From Sulfurospirillum sp036802865 (lineage in GTDB: Bacteria > Campylobacterota > Campylobacteria > Campylobacterales > Sulfurospirillaceae): a stretch of DNA of 64,000 nt. A program made the position numbers and the translations under genes. The notes beneath the pieces were generated by a model. It saw only the letters and a list, made by a program, of their open reading frames with translations. It ran no database searches and was not told the origin of the DNA. Below are positions 8,989-17,948 of the stretch, in pieces; the first letter of the stretch is position 1, and the number at the start of each line of letters is the position of its first letter. The stretch lies in the NCBI RefSeq assembly GCF_036802865.1, contig NZ_DAIRVK010000001.1, positions 806,001-870,000 on the forward strand, read 5' to 3'.

Positions 8989-10188
8989 ATGAAATTAGCA
9001 AATCTTAGCTTGGCAGTTCTTTGTGTTGCAGGACTTAGTACCTGTTCTTTTGGCGCAGATACTTTAGCAGATGCGTTCAAAGAAGGAAAAATCAGCGGTG
9101 AATTAAAAGCGTTTTACTGGGATCGTGATCGAAATCCCGCAATTCCAAGTGCTTCTATTTTCAATACAGGTGTGACTCTGGGCTACGTCACAGGCTCTCT
9201 GGGTGGATTTAGTGTAGGTCTCACAGGTCAATCAAACAGTGCTCCTTTTGCAACTTCCAATGCCAAAACACAGTTTGGCTGGGATGAATACGGTTCAGGT
9301 GCACAACTCTCCGAAGCCTATCTTGCGTACAGTGCAGGTAAAACAACCGTTCAAGTCGGACGTATGTTTCTCAACACACCGCTTATCGCCTCGTTGGGCA
9401 ATCGTATCGTCAAAGAGTCGTTTGAGGGTGCAAGCGTTGTCAATACAGACCTACCAAATACCACACTCACAGCAGCTTATGTACAAAAGTTTCAAGCACA
9501 AACCAATGGCGCTGGACACATTGGCGAGTTTACAAACTACAGTAATCCTTATGGCACTTCACCACTCCTAGAAGATGGCGCTTATACCTTAGTCGCGGTC
9601 AACAAATCGATCACGGGATTGACGTTAACAGCAGCATATGCAGAAGACATCAATACCAAAGGGGCAATGGCGTATGCTGAAGCTGCGTATGCCTTTAGTA
9701 TCAATGCCCTAAATTACGGTTTTGCCGCACAATACTATTATAATGACAAAGACATTACAGGAAGTAAAAGCTCTGATCTTTTAGGCTTAAAAGCCAGTGT
9801 GGGTTACGGTGCTCTTAGTGGATATGTTGCCTATAGTACGGTGAGTAAAGACGCGACAGTGACACCAGGTATCGGTTGGGGTGCAGACCTTGCCTATACA
9901 GGAACCATCATTCTCTCTAGCAGTTACCCTGCCAATACTGATGCGTACGCAATTGGCTTAGGTTATGCGTTTACGCCAACCACAACGCTTAATGTTGCGT
10001 ATACCGTAACGGATGATGACGACCTTTCATATGGTAAGGCTTCTTATGTTTCCTTGACTGGTAATTACGCTTTTGCTGGTGCTCTTAAAGGGCTGAATTT
10101 CTTAGTAATGTACGATAAAGAAAATCGCGATAAAGCTGGGGCTAAAGATAAAGACGAGTTTAGATTTAGCGCAAGTTATAAGTTCTAG
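8989..10188 (+). CDS. OprD-like outer membrane porin
   Basis: 399 residues. Signal peptide to about residue 22 (ending TCSFGA), then alternating beta strands rich in Gly, Tyr, Thr and Ser, and a C-terminal strand ending in Phe (FRFSASYKF), the signal for outer membrane assembly. The beginning DTLADAFKEGKISGELKAFYWDRD is typical of the Campylobacterota OprD/major outer membrane porin family. The substrate is unknown. Monocistronic: structured leader upstream, strong bidirectional terminator downstream. Confidence 0.88.
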   Translation: MKLANLSLAVLCVAGLSTCSFGADTLADAFKEGKISGELKAFYWDRDRNPAIPSASIFNTGVTLGYVTGSLGGFSVGLTGQSNSAPFATSNAKTQFGWDEYGSGAQLSEAYLAYSAGKTTVQVGRMFLNTPLIASLGNRIVKESFEGASVVNTDLPNTTLTAAYVQKFQAQTNGAGHIGEFTNYSNPYGTSPLLEDGAYTLVAVNKSITGLTLTAAYAEDINTKGAMAYAEAAYAFSINALNYGFAAQYYYNDKDITGSKSSDLLGLKASVGYGALSGYVAYSTVSKDATVTPGIGWGADLAYTGTIILSSSYPANTDAYAIGLGYAFTPTTTLNVAYTVTDDDDLSYGKASYVSLTGNYAFAGALKGLNFLVMYDKENRDKAGAKDKDEFRFSASYKF

Positions 10189-10196
10189 AATAATAA

Positions 10197-10220
10197 GGCT
10201 CTTTTACAGCTAAAAGAGCC
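10197..10220. terminator. Bidirectional terminator
   Basis: Perfect stem GGCTCTTTTA / TAAAAGAGCC with CAGC loop between convergent genes; A-rich and T-rich flanks on both sides serve either strand. Confidence 0.9.
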
Positions 10221-10222
10221 TT

Positions 10223-12211
10223 CTAAAACAGTTCTGGCCTTCCGAAAAAATAGCCTTGAGAATAATCAATTCCCATATCGCGCACTATTTTATAAATTGC
10301 TTCATTCTCAACAAACTCGGCAACGGTGGTTAAGCGCTGTTTTTTAGCAAAAAGTATCATTGTCTCGACAATATGCTGGTTGACTTGGTTATTTTGAATA
10401 TTTTTAATCAAACTGCCATCAATTTTAAGAATATCAGGCTCATACGAAAGCAGTCGTTCAAAGTTGGAGTAGCCTGTTCCAAAATCGTCAATAGCAATTT
10501 TAACGCCTTTGCTTTTGACCTTTTTGATAAATTGCTTGACCATTAAAAAATCTTTGATGTCTTCACTCTCTAACAGTTCAAAAATGATGCGATGCGCTTC
10601 ATCTTCATGCTGGGTCAACAAGCTGTCAATGTAATCTGTAATCTCATCACGCTCAATATCGTGAACAGAGAGGTTAATAGAGATGGAAGCTTCAGGAATT
10701 TTAGCAAGTGTAGCAAATGAGTTTTCCAAAACAATTTTGGTGATTTTGGAATAATAACGCCCTTTTTTTGCCGTTTCTAAAAAATAGAATGGTGTTAAAA
10801 GGTGCCCATCCTCAGTTACAAGACGCACTAAGGATTCATATTTTTCGATTTTTTGGGTTATATTGTTTACGATTGGCTGAAAATACGAGATAATTTTGCG
10901 ATTGTCAATCGCTGTTTTGATCATATGAATCGTCTCGATATTTTTGAGAGCATTGTCATACTCAATGCCAGAAAGCCCATCGGCATAGACGATAGATTGT
11001 TTGTTTTGTATAGCATTTTCAATACCGATTTTTGCATCTTCAAAAATTTTATAAATGCCATAGGTAAAGCTACAAATCGCAGAGATGTCATACTCAATGG
11101 CGTCAATTTTGACAATATACTCTTTGACATTAGCTAAAAACTGCTCCAGTACGGCGTGAATTTCCTCTTTGCTTGCGCGACAATTTCGCCGATCAATCGC
11201 AAAAGCATAAAGACCATTTTCAAGATGATACACTCTTTGAAAACCCCATCGATTGGGCATCAAATAAAGCATGTTCTTTCCAAAAGCATCTTCGATTTTT
11301 TCAACACTCGCTTTATCGTAAAACTTTTCCAAGATGGTGTAGTCTTCGATCTGAACTAAGATAAGTACTGAAAGACGGTTTGCTTCTAAAAAATCAAAAA
11401 GTTGCTTTTTATCGCTCATAATGGCAGTAATGTCATGTCGCAAAGAGATATATTCTTCAACATTTCCCAAAGGATTTAAAATGGGCTGAACGGTGGTTTT
11501 CACATAGTATGTATCACCATTTTTGGCGCGGTTTTTTACAATGCCTTGCCATGTCGTTTTATCTTCTTTGATAGTCTTCCAAAGATCACGAAAAGCAGAT
11601 TTGGGCATATCTGGATGACGAATAATATTGTGTGATTTGCCAATGAGTTCCTCTTTTTTAAAGCCCGAAATTTGGCAAAACTTCTCATTGACAAATGTTA
11701 TGACACCTTTAGGATCCGTTTTGGAGATAATGGAGCTGGTATTGGTAATGTTCTCATACTGTTTGAGCAAGAGCGCATTTTTTGCATTTTCGTAACGAAG
11801 GTGCAGTTTTTCAAGAACTTTTCCCAGTGTTTTAACCAACTGTTCAACACCCAAAGGTTTAAGCAAGTATCCATCGACTCCTGCTTCAATGGTTTGCGTG
11901 AGGTACTGTGATTCGTTATGCGCTGAGATCACAATGATGGCGACTTCTGGGTTGATGGCACGTATTTTTTCAATCATCTCAATGCCGTTTACGCGTGGCA
12001 TCGTAATGTCTGTAATGACAAGATCGATTTTTTGATGGTGTGACGCATACAAACGTGCGCCATCTTCACCATCAAAGCCTACGATGACATCATTAAAAAA
12101 TTCTGAAAAAAGGCTATTGGCAGCATCTCTTGCGAGCGGATCATCTTCAATGTAAAGAAGCGTCATCCCCTTGCTCATTTGTTTGAGTGATGCTATCTGC
12201 GTGCTCGACAT
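10223..12211 (-). CDS. REC-PAS-(degenerate GGDEF)-EAL cyclic-di-GMP phosphodiesterase
   Basis: 662 residues. Receiver domain 16-135 (Asp68 in TDITMP, Lys118); PAS 150-265 of the aerotaxis type (NIIRHPDMPKSAFRDLW); a region 270-415 with GGDEF-like spacing but no GGDEF motif, so no cyclase activity is expected; EAL domain 425-660 with E459 (KYESLVR, Ser replacing Ala), SINLS, ELLESED, DDFGTGYSNF, LKIDGS and AEFVE. The catalytic set is complete, so it should hydrolyse c-di-GMP. Its first 65 bases overlap the 3' end of psd; internal ATGs at codons 12 and 16 are alternative starts. Confidence 0.9.
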   Translation of the reverse strand: MSSTQIASLKQMSKGMTLLYIEDDPLARDAANSLFSEFFNDVIVGFDGEDGARLYASHHQKIDLVITDITMPRVNGIEMIEKIRAINPEVAIIVISAHNESQYLTQTIEAGVDGYLLKPLGVEQLVKTLGKVLEKLHLRYENAKNALLLKQYENITNTSSIISKTDPKGVITFVNEKFCQISGFKKEELIGKSHNIIRHPDMPKSAFRDLWKTIKEDKTTWQGIVKNRAKNGDTYYVKTTVQPILNPLGNVEEYISLRHDITAIMSDKKQLFDFLEANRLSVLILVQIEDYTILEKFYDKASVEKIEDAFGKNMLYLMPNRWGFQRVYHLENGLYAFAIDRRNCRASKEEIHAVLEQFLANVKEYIVKIDAIEYDISAICSFTYGIYKIFEDAKIGIENAIQNKQSIVYADGLSGIEYDNALKNIETIHMIKTAIDNRKIISYFQPIVNNITQKIEKYESLVRLVTEDGHLLTPFYFLETAKKGRYYSKITKIVLENSFATLAKIPEASISINLSVHDIERDEITDYIDSLLTQHEDEAHRIIFELLESEDIKDFLMVKQFIKKVKSKGVKIAIDDFGTGYSNFERLLSYEPDILKIDGSLIKNIQNNQVNQHIVETMILFAKKQRLTTVAEFVENEAIYKIVRDMGIDYSQGYFFGRPELF

Positions 12212-13037
12212 TGCGTAGTCCCCCTATAGGTTGTCCAAATTTTACATGTGAAATTCCATCAACTTCAAGATTAATGGACTCTTTTTCAAAAAGCATAACG
12301 ATGGTAGATCCCATTTCAAAATGTCCAAGTTCCTCTCCTTTTGAGAGGTGAAGGTTGTTGTAAAAATAACATTGTTGGAGGCTTGCTTTGGCATTGGTTT
12401 GGATGGTTTTATCAAACGTAAATGCCATTTTTCCGACGTTAAGTGCACCTACGAAAATCATATAAAAAAGTTTATTGTCTTTTGTATAGCATTCTAACAC
12501 AACACGTTCATTTTCAACAAAAAGACCTTGAACCTTTTTTAACCATTTCACGTTAACAGGATAGAGCTTACCGGGAATATGGACGGCTTTAGTGACCCGC
12601 ATATCAATAGGCGTATGGTAACGATGGTAGTCACGAGGAGAGAGGTAAAAATTTACAAAATCACCTTCATCCAAACGATCTTTTTCTGCTTTGGAAATGT
12701 AATCACCCAAAAGGCTTCTGACATCGTACGAAAATCCTTTAATTTGCAGTGCAAGACTATTCTCAATTTTTCCATAAGCACTGATGAGGCTATCACACGG
12801 AGAAATAACGGTTTTTTCATTAATGTTAAAAAGGCGGCGACTCTTAAAACGTCTGGTAAAAAGCGCGTTAAGGCTTTTGTAAGAACTCGCTTCTTCAAAT
12901 TCCATCAAATCAACTTTCATCATTGATGTGTAGGTTTGATTGATGGTGCGTTGTATTGTGCTTGGAAACTCTTTAGATGCAAAAGCACCAAAAAGACGAG
13001 ACGCAATAGAACTTTTAAAGTTAGGGTAGCGTTGCAT
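12147..13037 (-). CDS. psd: Phosphatidylserine decarboxylase proenzyme
   Basis: 296 residues. Converts phosphatidylserine to phosphatidylethanolamine at the inner membrane. The self-cleavage site is the GST variant (MGSTIV, Gly243-Ser244), where Ser becomes the pyruvoyl group; family residues Asp82 (SPCD), His138 and His141 (YHRYH) are present. The last 21 residues past QPIGG run into the start of the next gene, so the two are translationally coupled, an odd pairing of lipid synthesis with c-di-GMP turnover. Confidence 0.93.
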   Translation of the reverse strand: MQRYPNFKSSIASRLFGAFASKEFPSTIQRTINQTYTSMMKVDLMEFEEASSYKSLNALFTRRFKSRRLFNINEKTVISPCDSLISAYGKIENSLALQIKGFSYDVRSLLGDYISKAEKDRLDEGDFVNFYLSPRDYHRYHTPIDMRVTKAVHIPGKLYPVNVKWLKKVQGLFVENERVVLECYTKDNKLFYMIFVGALNVGKMAFTFDKTIQTNAKASLQQCYFYNNLHLSKGEELGHFEMGSTIVMLFEKESINLEVDGISHVKFGQPIGGLRNVEHADSITQTNEQGDDASLH

Positions 13038-13221
13038 AGGACTCTTTTGTTTAACTTTTTTCGTGCTTTAAAGAGGATGAAAAAAGTCATGGGATTTTAT
13101 AAAGAATAGATTATACCAAATGAAATAAGTTTTTTGTTGTTCAAAGAGCATACAGGTTAAAATTATGCTAGGATTTTATCTTTTATTATTTAGATTTTTT
13201 TAAAAAAAGGACAAATGAGCG

Positions 13222-15084
13222 ATGGAAAAAGTGACAGGTTTTTGGCAGCGTTTTGTACAGTTTATTACCTTTGTGAATCTTCCGATTCGTAAGAAATTTC
13301 TTCTTTTTGAACTAGGAACATTTTTTTGGTTTATGATTATTGGCTGTGTTGCTGTCGCATCGCTTAGTTTTATACACTATCGTTACTCTCAAATTACGCA
13401 AACCACACTTCCTTATATGAAAGTCGTTTTTACTATTCAACCAGAGCTTTCTTCTTTGGAGCGTATGATCAATGGCAAAGAGGTCGATAACAATTTTTTG
13501 ATTGTAAAAGGGCCCATTACTCAAATGAAAAATAGGCTTTCCGAGTCGTTGATGAATGGTCAAAAAAGTAACATTACGGGCAATGTTTTTGAGATGATTA
13601 TCCAATCTTTATCCAAAGATGACACGGAAAGTGTGCGTGCCCTTCAAGCCATTTCGAATGAGATCAATGCCATGGATGAGATGGTACTCTCTGTACAAAA
13701 AAAACGAGGTACGGTGGTTGCCTCTGATATTGAAAAAATGAAAGAATTTTTGGCTTTACATGTAGAGACAACTCAAGAGATAACACAAGAGCTTTCCAAC
13801 CGCATCAATGGGCTTTATCAAGGGTACAGCCAGCAAGTGAGCAACACCATCCGATTTTCTATCAATACCATGGCTGTGGTGATTGTATTTGCTATTATTT
13901 TATTGATGCTTTTTACAAGATGGCTTAGAGAGGCATTTTCCCGCCCCATCGAGTCGATGATCCATCAAATACACTCCATCGGTACGGGCGAGGTAGATTT
14001 GAGTAAAAAACTCAAAATCAGATCCAAAGATGAGATAGGCACACTCTCCAAAGAGTTCAACAAACTGGTCGATACCGTCTATGGCGTTACCGTTTTCAAA
14101 AAAGTCATTGAAGAGGACAGCTCACTTGAAGTAGTTTACACAAGGCTGGGTGAAGTTTTTGAAAAAGAGGCAGGCATACGAAATTACCGCATTTTTGATG
14201 TCAATGCTGCCAAAGGTACAATGAGTGTTGTGTATCCGCATATGAGTGATGAAAAAGAGTTTTTAGTCTGTAATGAAGAGATACAACACAACTGCACCCT
14301 ATGTCGTGCTCAAAAAACGGGGCATAAAGTCTCCTCTTTTGAATATGAGGGTGTGTGTAGAGAGTTTATACATGAAGGTGGCAAAAAACATGTGTGTGTT
14401 CCACTCATTGTCTCAGGTCATGCGGGCGCTGTTGTGCAGTTTGTGTTCGATAAAGAAGAAGTTGACCGCGTCAATGAAAAGATATTTAAAGCGGAGAGTT
14501 ACATCAAACATTCACTTTCCGTTATTGAGACAAAGCGGTTGATGAACACGCTTCGTGAATCTTCACTGGTCGATGGTCTCACAGGACTTTACAACCGTCG
14601 CTTCTTGCAAGATCACAGCAATCAAATCATCGCAAGCACGCTCAGACGTAAAAAACAGATCAGTCTTTTAATGTGTGACATGGACTACTTTAAGCAAGTT
14701 AATGATAAATATGGTCATGACGTTGGTGACAGCGTTTTAAAAGAGACATCGCACATCTTGAAAAAGTGTGTGAGAGAGTCAGACATTGTGATTCGTTTTG
14801 GCGGTGAAGAGTTCTTAATTTTGCTCATCGACACCGAGGTTGATTACGGTGTAAAAGTCGCTGAGAAGATTCGCCTAGCGGTGGAAGAGTTTAACTTCAA
14901 AACAACCGATGGTATTCTTAAAAAGACCATCAGTATGGGCATTAGCGACTTCCCTCACGATACAGATGGCTTCTGGCAGGCGATTAAATTCGCTGATGTA
15001 GCGCTCTATAAAGCCAAAGAGAGTGGACGTAACCGTTGTTTACGTTTCACAAAAGAGCTTTGGGATCAAAAAGCAAATTTTTAA
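13222..15084 (+). CDS. Membrane diguanylate cyclase with HAMP and a cysteine-rich GAF-like domain
   Basis: 620 residues: TM1 about 28-55, periplasmic four-helix-like sensor region to 210, TM2 214-232, HAMP 235-290, then a GAF-like domain 295-440 and a GGDEF domain 450-610 with active motif GGEEF (527-531) and an inhibitory I-site RESD (518-521) five residues before it. The GAF-like part has five cysteines (350, 358, 361, 379, 392), including NCTLCRA, which may hold a metal or cluster. Makes c-di-GMP in response to an unknown signal. The helicase gene follows 11 bases later. Confidence 0.92.
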   Translation: MEKVTGFWQRFVQFITFVNLPIRKKFLLFELGTFFWFMIIGCVAVASLSFIHYRYSQITQTTLPYMKVVFTIQPELSSLERMINGKEVDNNFLIVKGPITQMKNRLSESLMNGQKSNITGNVFEMIIQSLSKDDTESVRALQAISNEINAMDEMVLSVQKKRGTVVASDIEKMKEFLALHVETTQEITQELSNRINGLYQGYSQQVSNTIRFSINTMAVVIVFAIILLMLFTRWLREAFSRPIESMIHQIHSIGTGEVDLSKKLKIRSKDEIGTLSKEFNKLVDTVYGVTVFKKVIEEDSSLEVVYTRLGEVFEKEAGIRNYRIFDVNAAKGTMSVVYPHMSDEKEFLVCNEEIQHNCTLCRAQKTGHKVSSFEYEGVCREFIHEGGKKHVCVPLIVSGHAGAVVQFVFDKEEVDRVNEKIFKAESYIKHSLSVIETKRLMNTLRESSLVDGLTGLYNRRFLQDHSNQIIASTLRRKKQISLLMCDMDYFKQVNDKYGHDVGDSVLKETSHILKKCVRESDIVIRFGGEEFLILLIDTEVDYGVKVAEKIRLAVEEFNFKTTDGILKKTISMGISDFPHDTDGFWQAIKFADVALYKAKESGRNRCLRFTKELWDQKANF

Positions 15085-15095
15085 AAAAGGTATTT

Positions 15096-16466
15096 ATGTT
15101 TAACGAGTTTATCACCGAGCCTAAAATGCTCCAAAACCTCAATGATTTGGGCTATGTTTCTATGACACCGATTCAAAAAGAGTGTATTCCTTTAGCCCTT
15201 GCGGGTCGTGACCTTGTTGCCAAAGCTAAAACGGGTAGTGGAAAGACTGCTGCGTTTGGATTGCCGCTTTTGATGGCATTGAATGTTAACTCTATGCGCA
15301 TCCAATCAGTCGTACTTTGCCCCACGCGTGAGCTTGCCGAACAAGTGAGTGCAGAGCTAAGACGTTTGGCTAGATTTGCTCATAACATCAAAATCGTCAC
15401 CCTATGTGGCGGTGCTCGTTTTGTGCCACAGTGCATCAACCTAGAGCATGGTGCGCACATTGTGGTTGGAACACCGGGGCGTATATTGCAACATTTACAA
15501 GAAAAAACCATCAACTTTGAACATATCAAAACGCTCGTTCTCGATGAAGCCGACCGCATGCTCGACATGGGCTTTTACGAGGACATTGAGAAGATCATCT
15601 CTAAAATGCCAAGTAAACGTCAAACTTTGCTGTTTTCGGCAACTTTCCCCAAAGAGATCGAGCGTATGTGCAACGAAGTGCAAACCGATGCCATTCGCAT
15701 CAGCATCGAAGAAGAAGCACACACTTCACCGAACATTACGCAAGTATGTTATACCGTAGAGCCACGCGAAAAAGAAGTGGCACTCAAAGGCGTTTTACTG
15801 GAAAGCGATGCCAAGTCGGTCATCATCTTTTGCAAAACGAAAATCGGGGTTGCCGAACTTCAAGGCTATCTTTTAGATGAGGGTTTTGATGCGCTCTCAT
15901 TACATGGTGATCTTGAGCAGATCGATCGTGATGAACACCTGCTTCTCTTTGCCAACGGCAGTGCCCAAATCCTCGTAGCGACCGATCTTGCCTCTCGTGG
16001 GCTGGATGTCAAAGATGTGGAGATGGTCATCAACTACGAACTGCCTCAAACGATGGAAATCTACACCCACAGAATTGGTCGAACAGGACGCATGGAAAAA
16101 GAAGGCATGGCAGTCAGCTTTGTCACACCACGAGAAGAGGGCTTCTTTGAAGAGCTCACAGAGGCAAATTTTGCCTTTACATGTAAATCCATAGGCGACT
16201 TAGACACAAAACTTTTCAAGCCTAAAAAAGCCCTTTACATCACGCTCTGCATTGACGCAGGCAAAAAGCATAAAATGCGTGCAGGTGACATCCTCGGAAC
16301 GCTGACCAAAGACTTAGGCCTCGAAGCGAAATTCATCGGTAAAATCGACATCTTAGAGAAGTTTTCTTACGTCGCTATAGCGCGCGAATATGCCGATAAA
16401 GCGTTTGATGGACTCAATGCCACGACGATTAAAAACAGACGGTTTAAGATATGGAAGTTGGGGTAA
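15096..16466 (+). CDS. DEAD-box RNA helicase with C-terminal RNA-binding domain (DbpA/CsdA-like)
   Basis: 456 residues. Helicase motifs: Q-motif (MTPIQKECIP), AKTGSGKT, PTRELAEQ, GGAR, DEAD, SAT, and HRIGRTGR. After residue 380 there is a DbpA-type RNA-binding domain ending KNRRFKIWKL, which points to a role in ribosome assembly. The frame is open further upstream but ATG 15096 is preceded by AAAAAGG at a good distance and lies just after the cyclase stop. Confidence 0.93.
   Translation: MFNEFITEPKMLQNLNDLGYVSMTPIQKECIPLALAGRDLVAKAKTGSGKTAAFGLPLLMALNVNSMRIQSVVLCPTRELAEQVSAELRRLARFAHNIKIVTLCGGARFVPQCINLEHGAHIVVGTPGRILQHLQEKTINFEHIKTLVLDEADRMLDMGFYEDIEKIISKMPSKRQTLLFSATFPKEIERMCNEVQTDAIRISIEEEAHTSPNITQVCYTVEPREKEVALKGVLLESDAKSVIIFCKTKIGVAELQGYLLDEGFDALSLHGDLEQIDRDEHLLLFANGSAQILVATDLASRGLDVKDVEMVINYELPQTMEIYTHRIGRTGRMEKEGMAVSFVTPREEGFFEELTEANFAFTCKSIGDLDTKLFKPKKALYITLCIDAGKKHKMRAGDILGTLTKDLGLEAKFIGKIDILEKFSYVAIAREYADKAFDGLNATTIKNRRFKIWKLG
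16177..16186. repeat. Recurrent palindrome TTACATGTAA (five exact copies in the window)
   Basis: Exact copies at 16177-16186, 18370-18379, 18815-18824, 33369-33378 and 35949-35958; one-mismatch copies near 2902, 12242, 13756 and 17512. Four of five exact copies are inside genes. A base-composition estimate gives about 0.2 expected, so it is strongly enriched. Confidence 0.8.
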
Positions 16467-16471
16467 AAAGC

Positions 16472-17233
16472 ATGGAAGAGAAAGAAGTAAAAAACGAAAA
16501 AATCCTAAATTTCAGATCAAATCAAAATAAGCCTTCTTTACAAACAATTTTAACGATTGTTGGGCTTGGCTTAACAATCATTGCATATATTATTGGAAAA
16601 GCTTATTATGATTCTTATATGAGATACTTTGGGTTGAATAGCAATTTCTTTCCTCTATCAATTCAAGACATTTATTTTTATTCCTATATCGCTGCTTTAC
16701 ATGGATTTTCAGGGCTAAATGAGATTGTACAACGCAATATGTTGTCTATTGTTATAAGTGCAGCACTCGTCATAGGAATAATGGTTTTCTTTGCATTACG
16801 TCCTAAAAATGAAAAATCTATATTGGTCAATTTTCCATTTTTAGACAAAATATTTTCATCTACTAAAGTGAAATTCTTTACACAACTACTGACGACAACA
16901 TTTGCTGGAGTCTACCTTTTTACGTTGTTTATATATGTCTTAACACTGTTCTTAATGTTTGTATTGTATTTGTATATGGGACCACAGTCAGTAGGTGAAA
17001 AAATTGCTGCCAAAACAATAAATGAATATCATGAACACGGTTGCTATATACCAAAAAATAGTCAAGCAAATATTTGTATACAAATTTTGGACAAAGATAG
17101 TCAAGAAGTAGCAAAAGGTGTTCTGATAGCTTATGATAACGATAAAATCGCATTTTTTAATGATAAAGGAAGTCAAATTATTACATTTCCAACAGATGGA
17201 AAAATAATTGTAGACCTTAATATAACAAAATAA
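16472..17233 (+). CDS. Hypothetical membrane protein
   Basis: 253 residues from ATG 16472 (an ATG at 16451 inside the helicase gene is possible but less well placed). Three hydrophobic helices at roughly 25-47, 92-112 and 135-167, then a soluble tail of about 80 residues containing QIITFPTDGKIIVDLN. More AT-rich than its neighbours. I do not recognise the family. It follows the helicase by five bases and may be read through from it. Confidence 0.65.
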   Translation: MEEKEVKNEKILNFRSNQNKPSLQTILTIVGLGLTIIAYIIGKAYYDSYMRYFGLNSNFFPLSIQDIYFYSYIAALHGFSGLNEIVQRNMLSIVISAALVIGIMVFFALRPKNEKSILVNFPFLDKIFSSTKVKFFTQLLTTTFAGVYLFTLFIYVLTLFLMFVLYLYMGPQSVGEKIAAKTINEYHEHGCYIPKNSQANICIQILDKDSQEVAKGVLIAYDNDKIAFFNDKGSQIITFPTDGKIIVDLNITK

Positions 17234-17247
17234 AAGCGGAAGAGAGC

Positions 17248-17859
17248 TTACCCTCTCACCGTCTTCAACCAATTATAAATCGTAGCCTTCGAAACATTTA
17301 AAACCGAGCAAATATACCCAACAACATTGCGAATGGCGAAAATGCCTTCACTTTCCAAGAAGATGACCAACTCTTTTTTATCGTCATTTGAAAGACCTGA
17401 GAGGGCAATGTTTTTACTGCTTAAGTATTTTTCTATCGTTTCATCCGTATGTTCTCTCCAGCTTTGGGAAAAAAGTACCGATGGTTTAGGCGCAGAGTCG
17501 TTGACATGTAAAAAGCCTTTGAGCGACTCAAAGAGCGTTTCTATCGGTTCCGTATTGTAATTAATGCAAATCATCCCGATGGGTTTTTCTTCCACGTCTC
17601 GCACGATGATGCTCACAGCTTTTAGGCGTTTGCCTTCACTGCTGGTTTTATCATATGGTCCGACCCAGTTCTCTTTGATGCTGTTTAGGTCTTTGAGTTC
17701 GCTAATCATCGCATCACCCACGCGACGTTTGGAGAAAGCATTGACAATGTGAACGAGTTTTTTAGCTTCCAAGTCGTGCATGACGACTTCAACATTGGGG
17801 TAAAACAGTTTGCCGATGGCATCGCACAAGGCGACATAAGGTTTAAGTTCTTTTTTCAT
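17248..17859 (-). CDS. YheO/DauR-type transcriptional regulator
   Basis: About 203 residues: an N-terminal YheO PAS-like domain (ALCDAIGKLFYPNVEVVMHDLE, GMICINYN near 110) and a C-terminal HTH_22 helix-turn-helix (LNVSKATIYNWLKTVRG), the arrangement of DauR, the D-arginine utilisation regulator. Start is ATG 17859; a TTG at 17877 is also possible. Divergent from a beta-hydroxyacid dehydrogenase gene across about 90 bases with a palindrome, so that gene is the likely target. Confidence 0.85.
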   Translation of the reverse strand: MKKELKPYVALCDAIGKLFYPNVEVVMHDLEAKKLVHIVNAFSKRRVGDAMISELKDLNSIKENWVGPYDKTSSEGKRLKAVSIIVRDVEEKPIGMICINYNTEPIETLFESLKGFLHVNDSAPKPSVLFSQSWREHTDETIEKYLSSKNIALSGLSNDDKKELVIFLESEGIFAIRNVVGYICSVLNVSKATIYNWLKTVRG

Positions 17860-17903
17860 GTGGAAATCATAACACAACTTTTGAAAAATTATATTGATAA
17901 AGT

Positions 17904-17916
17904 GTCTAAATTAGAC
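17904..17916. promoter_or_regulatory. Palindromic operator candidate between divergent genes
   Basis: GTCTAA-A-TTAGAC, a perfect six-base inverted repeat with one-base spacer, centred between the DauR-like regulator start and the dehydrogenase start. Likely the binding site of the regulator; this is inferred from position and symmetry. Confidence 0.5.
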
Positions 17917-17948
17917 TATAATTCTAAAAATTACCACAAGGAATGAAC

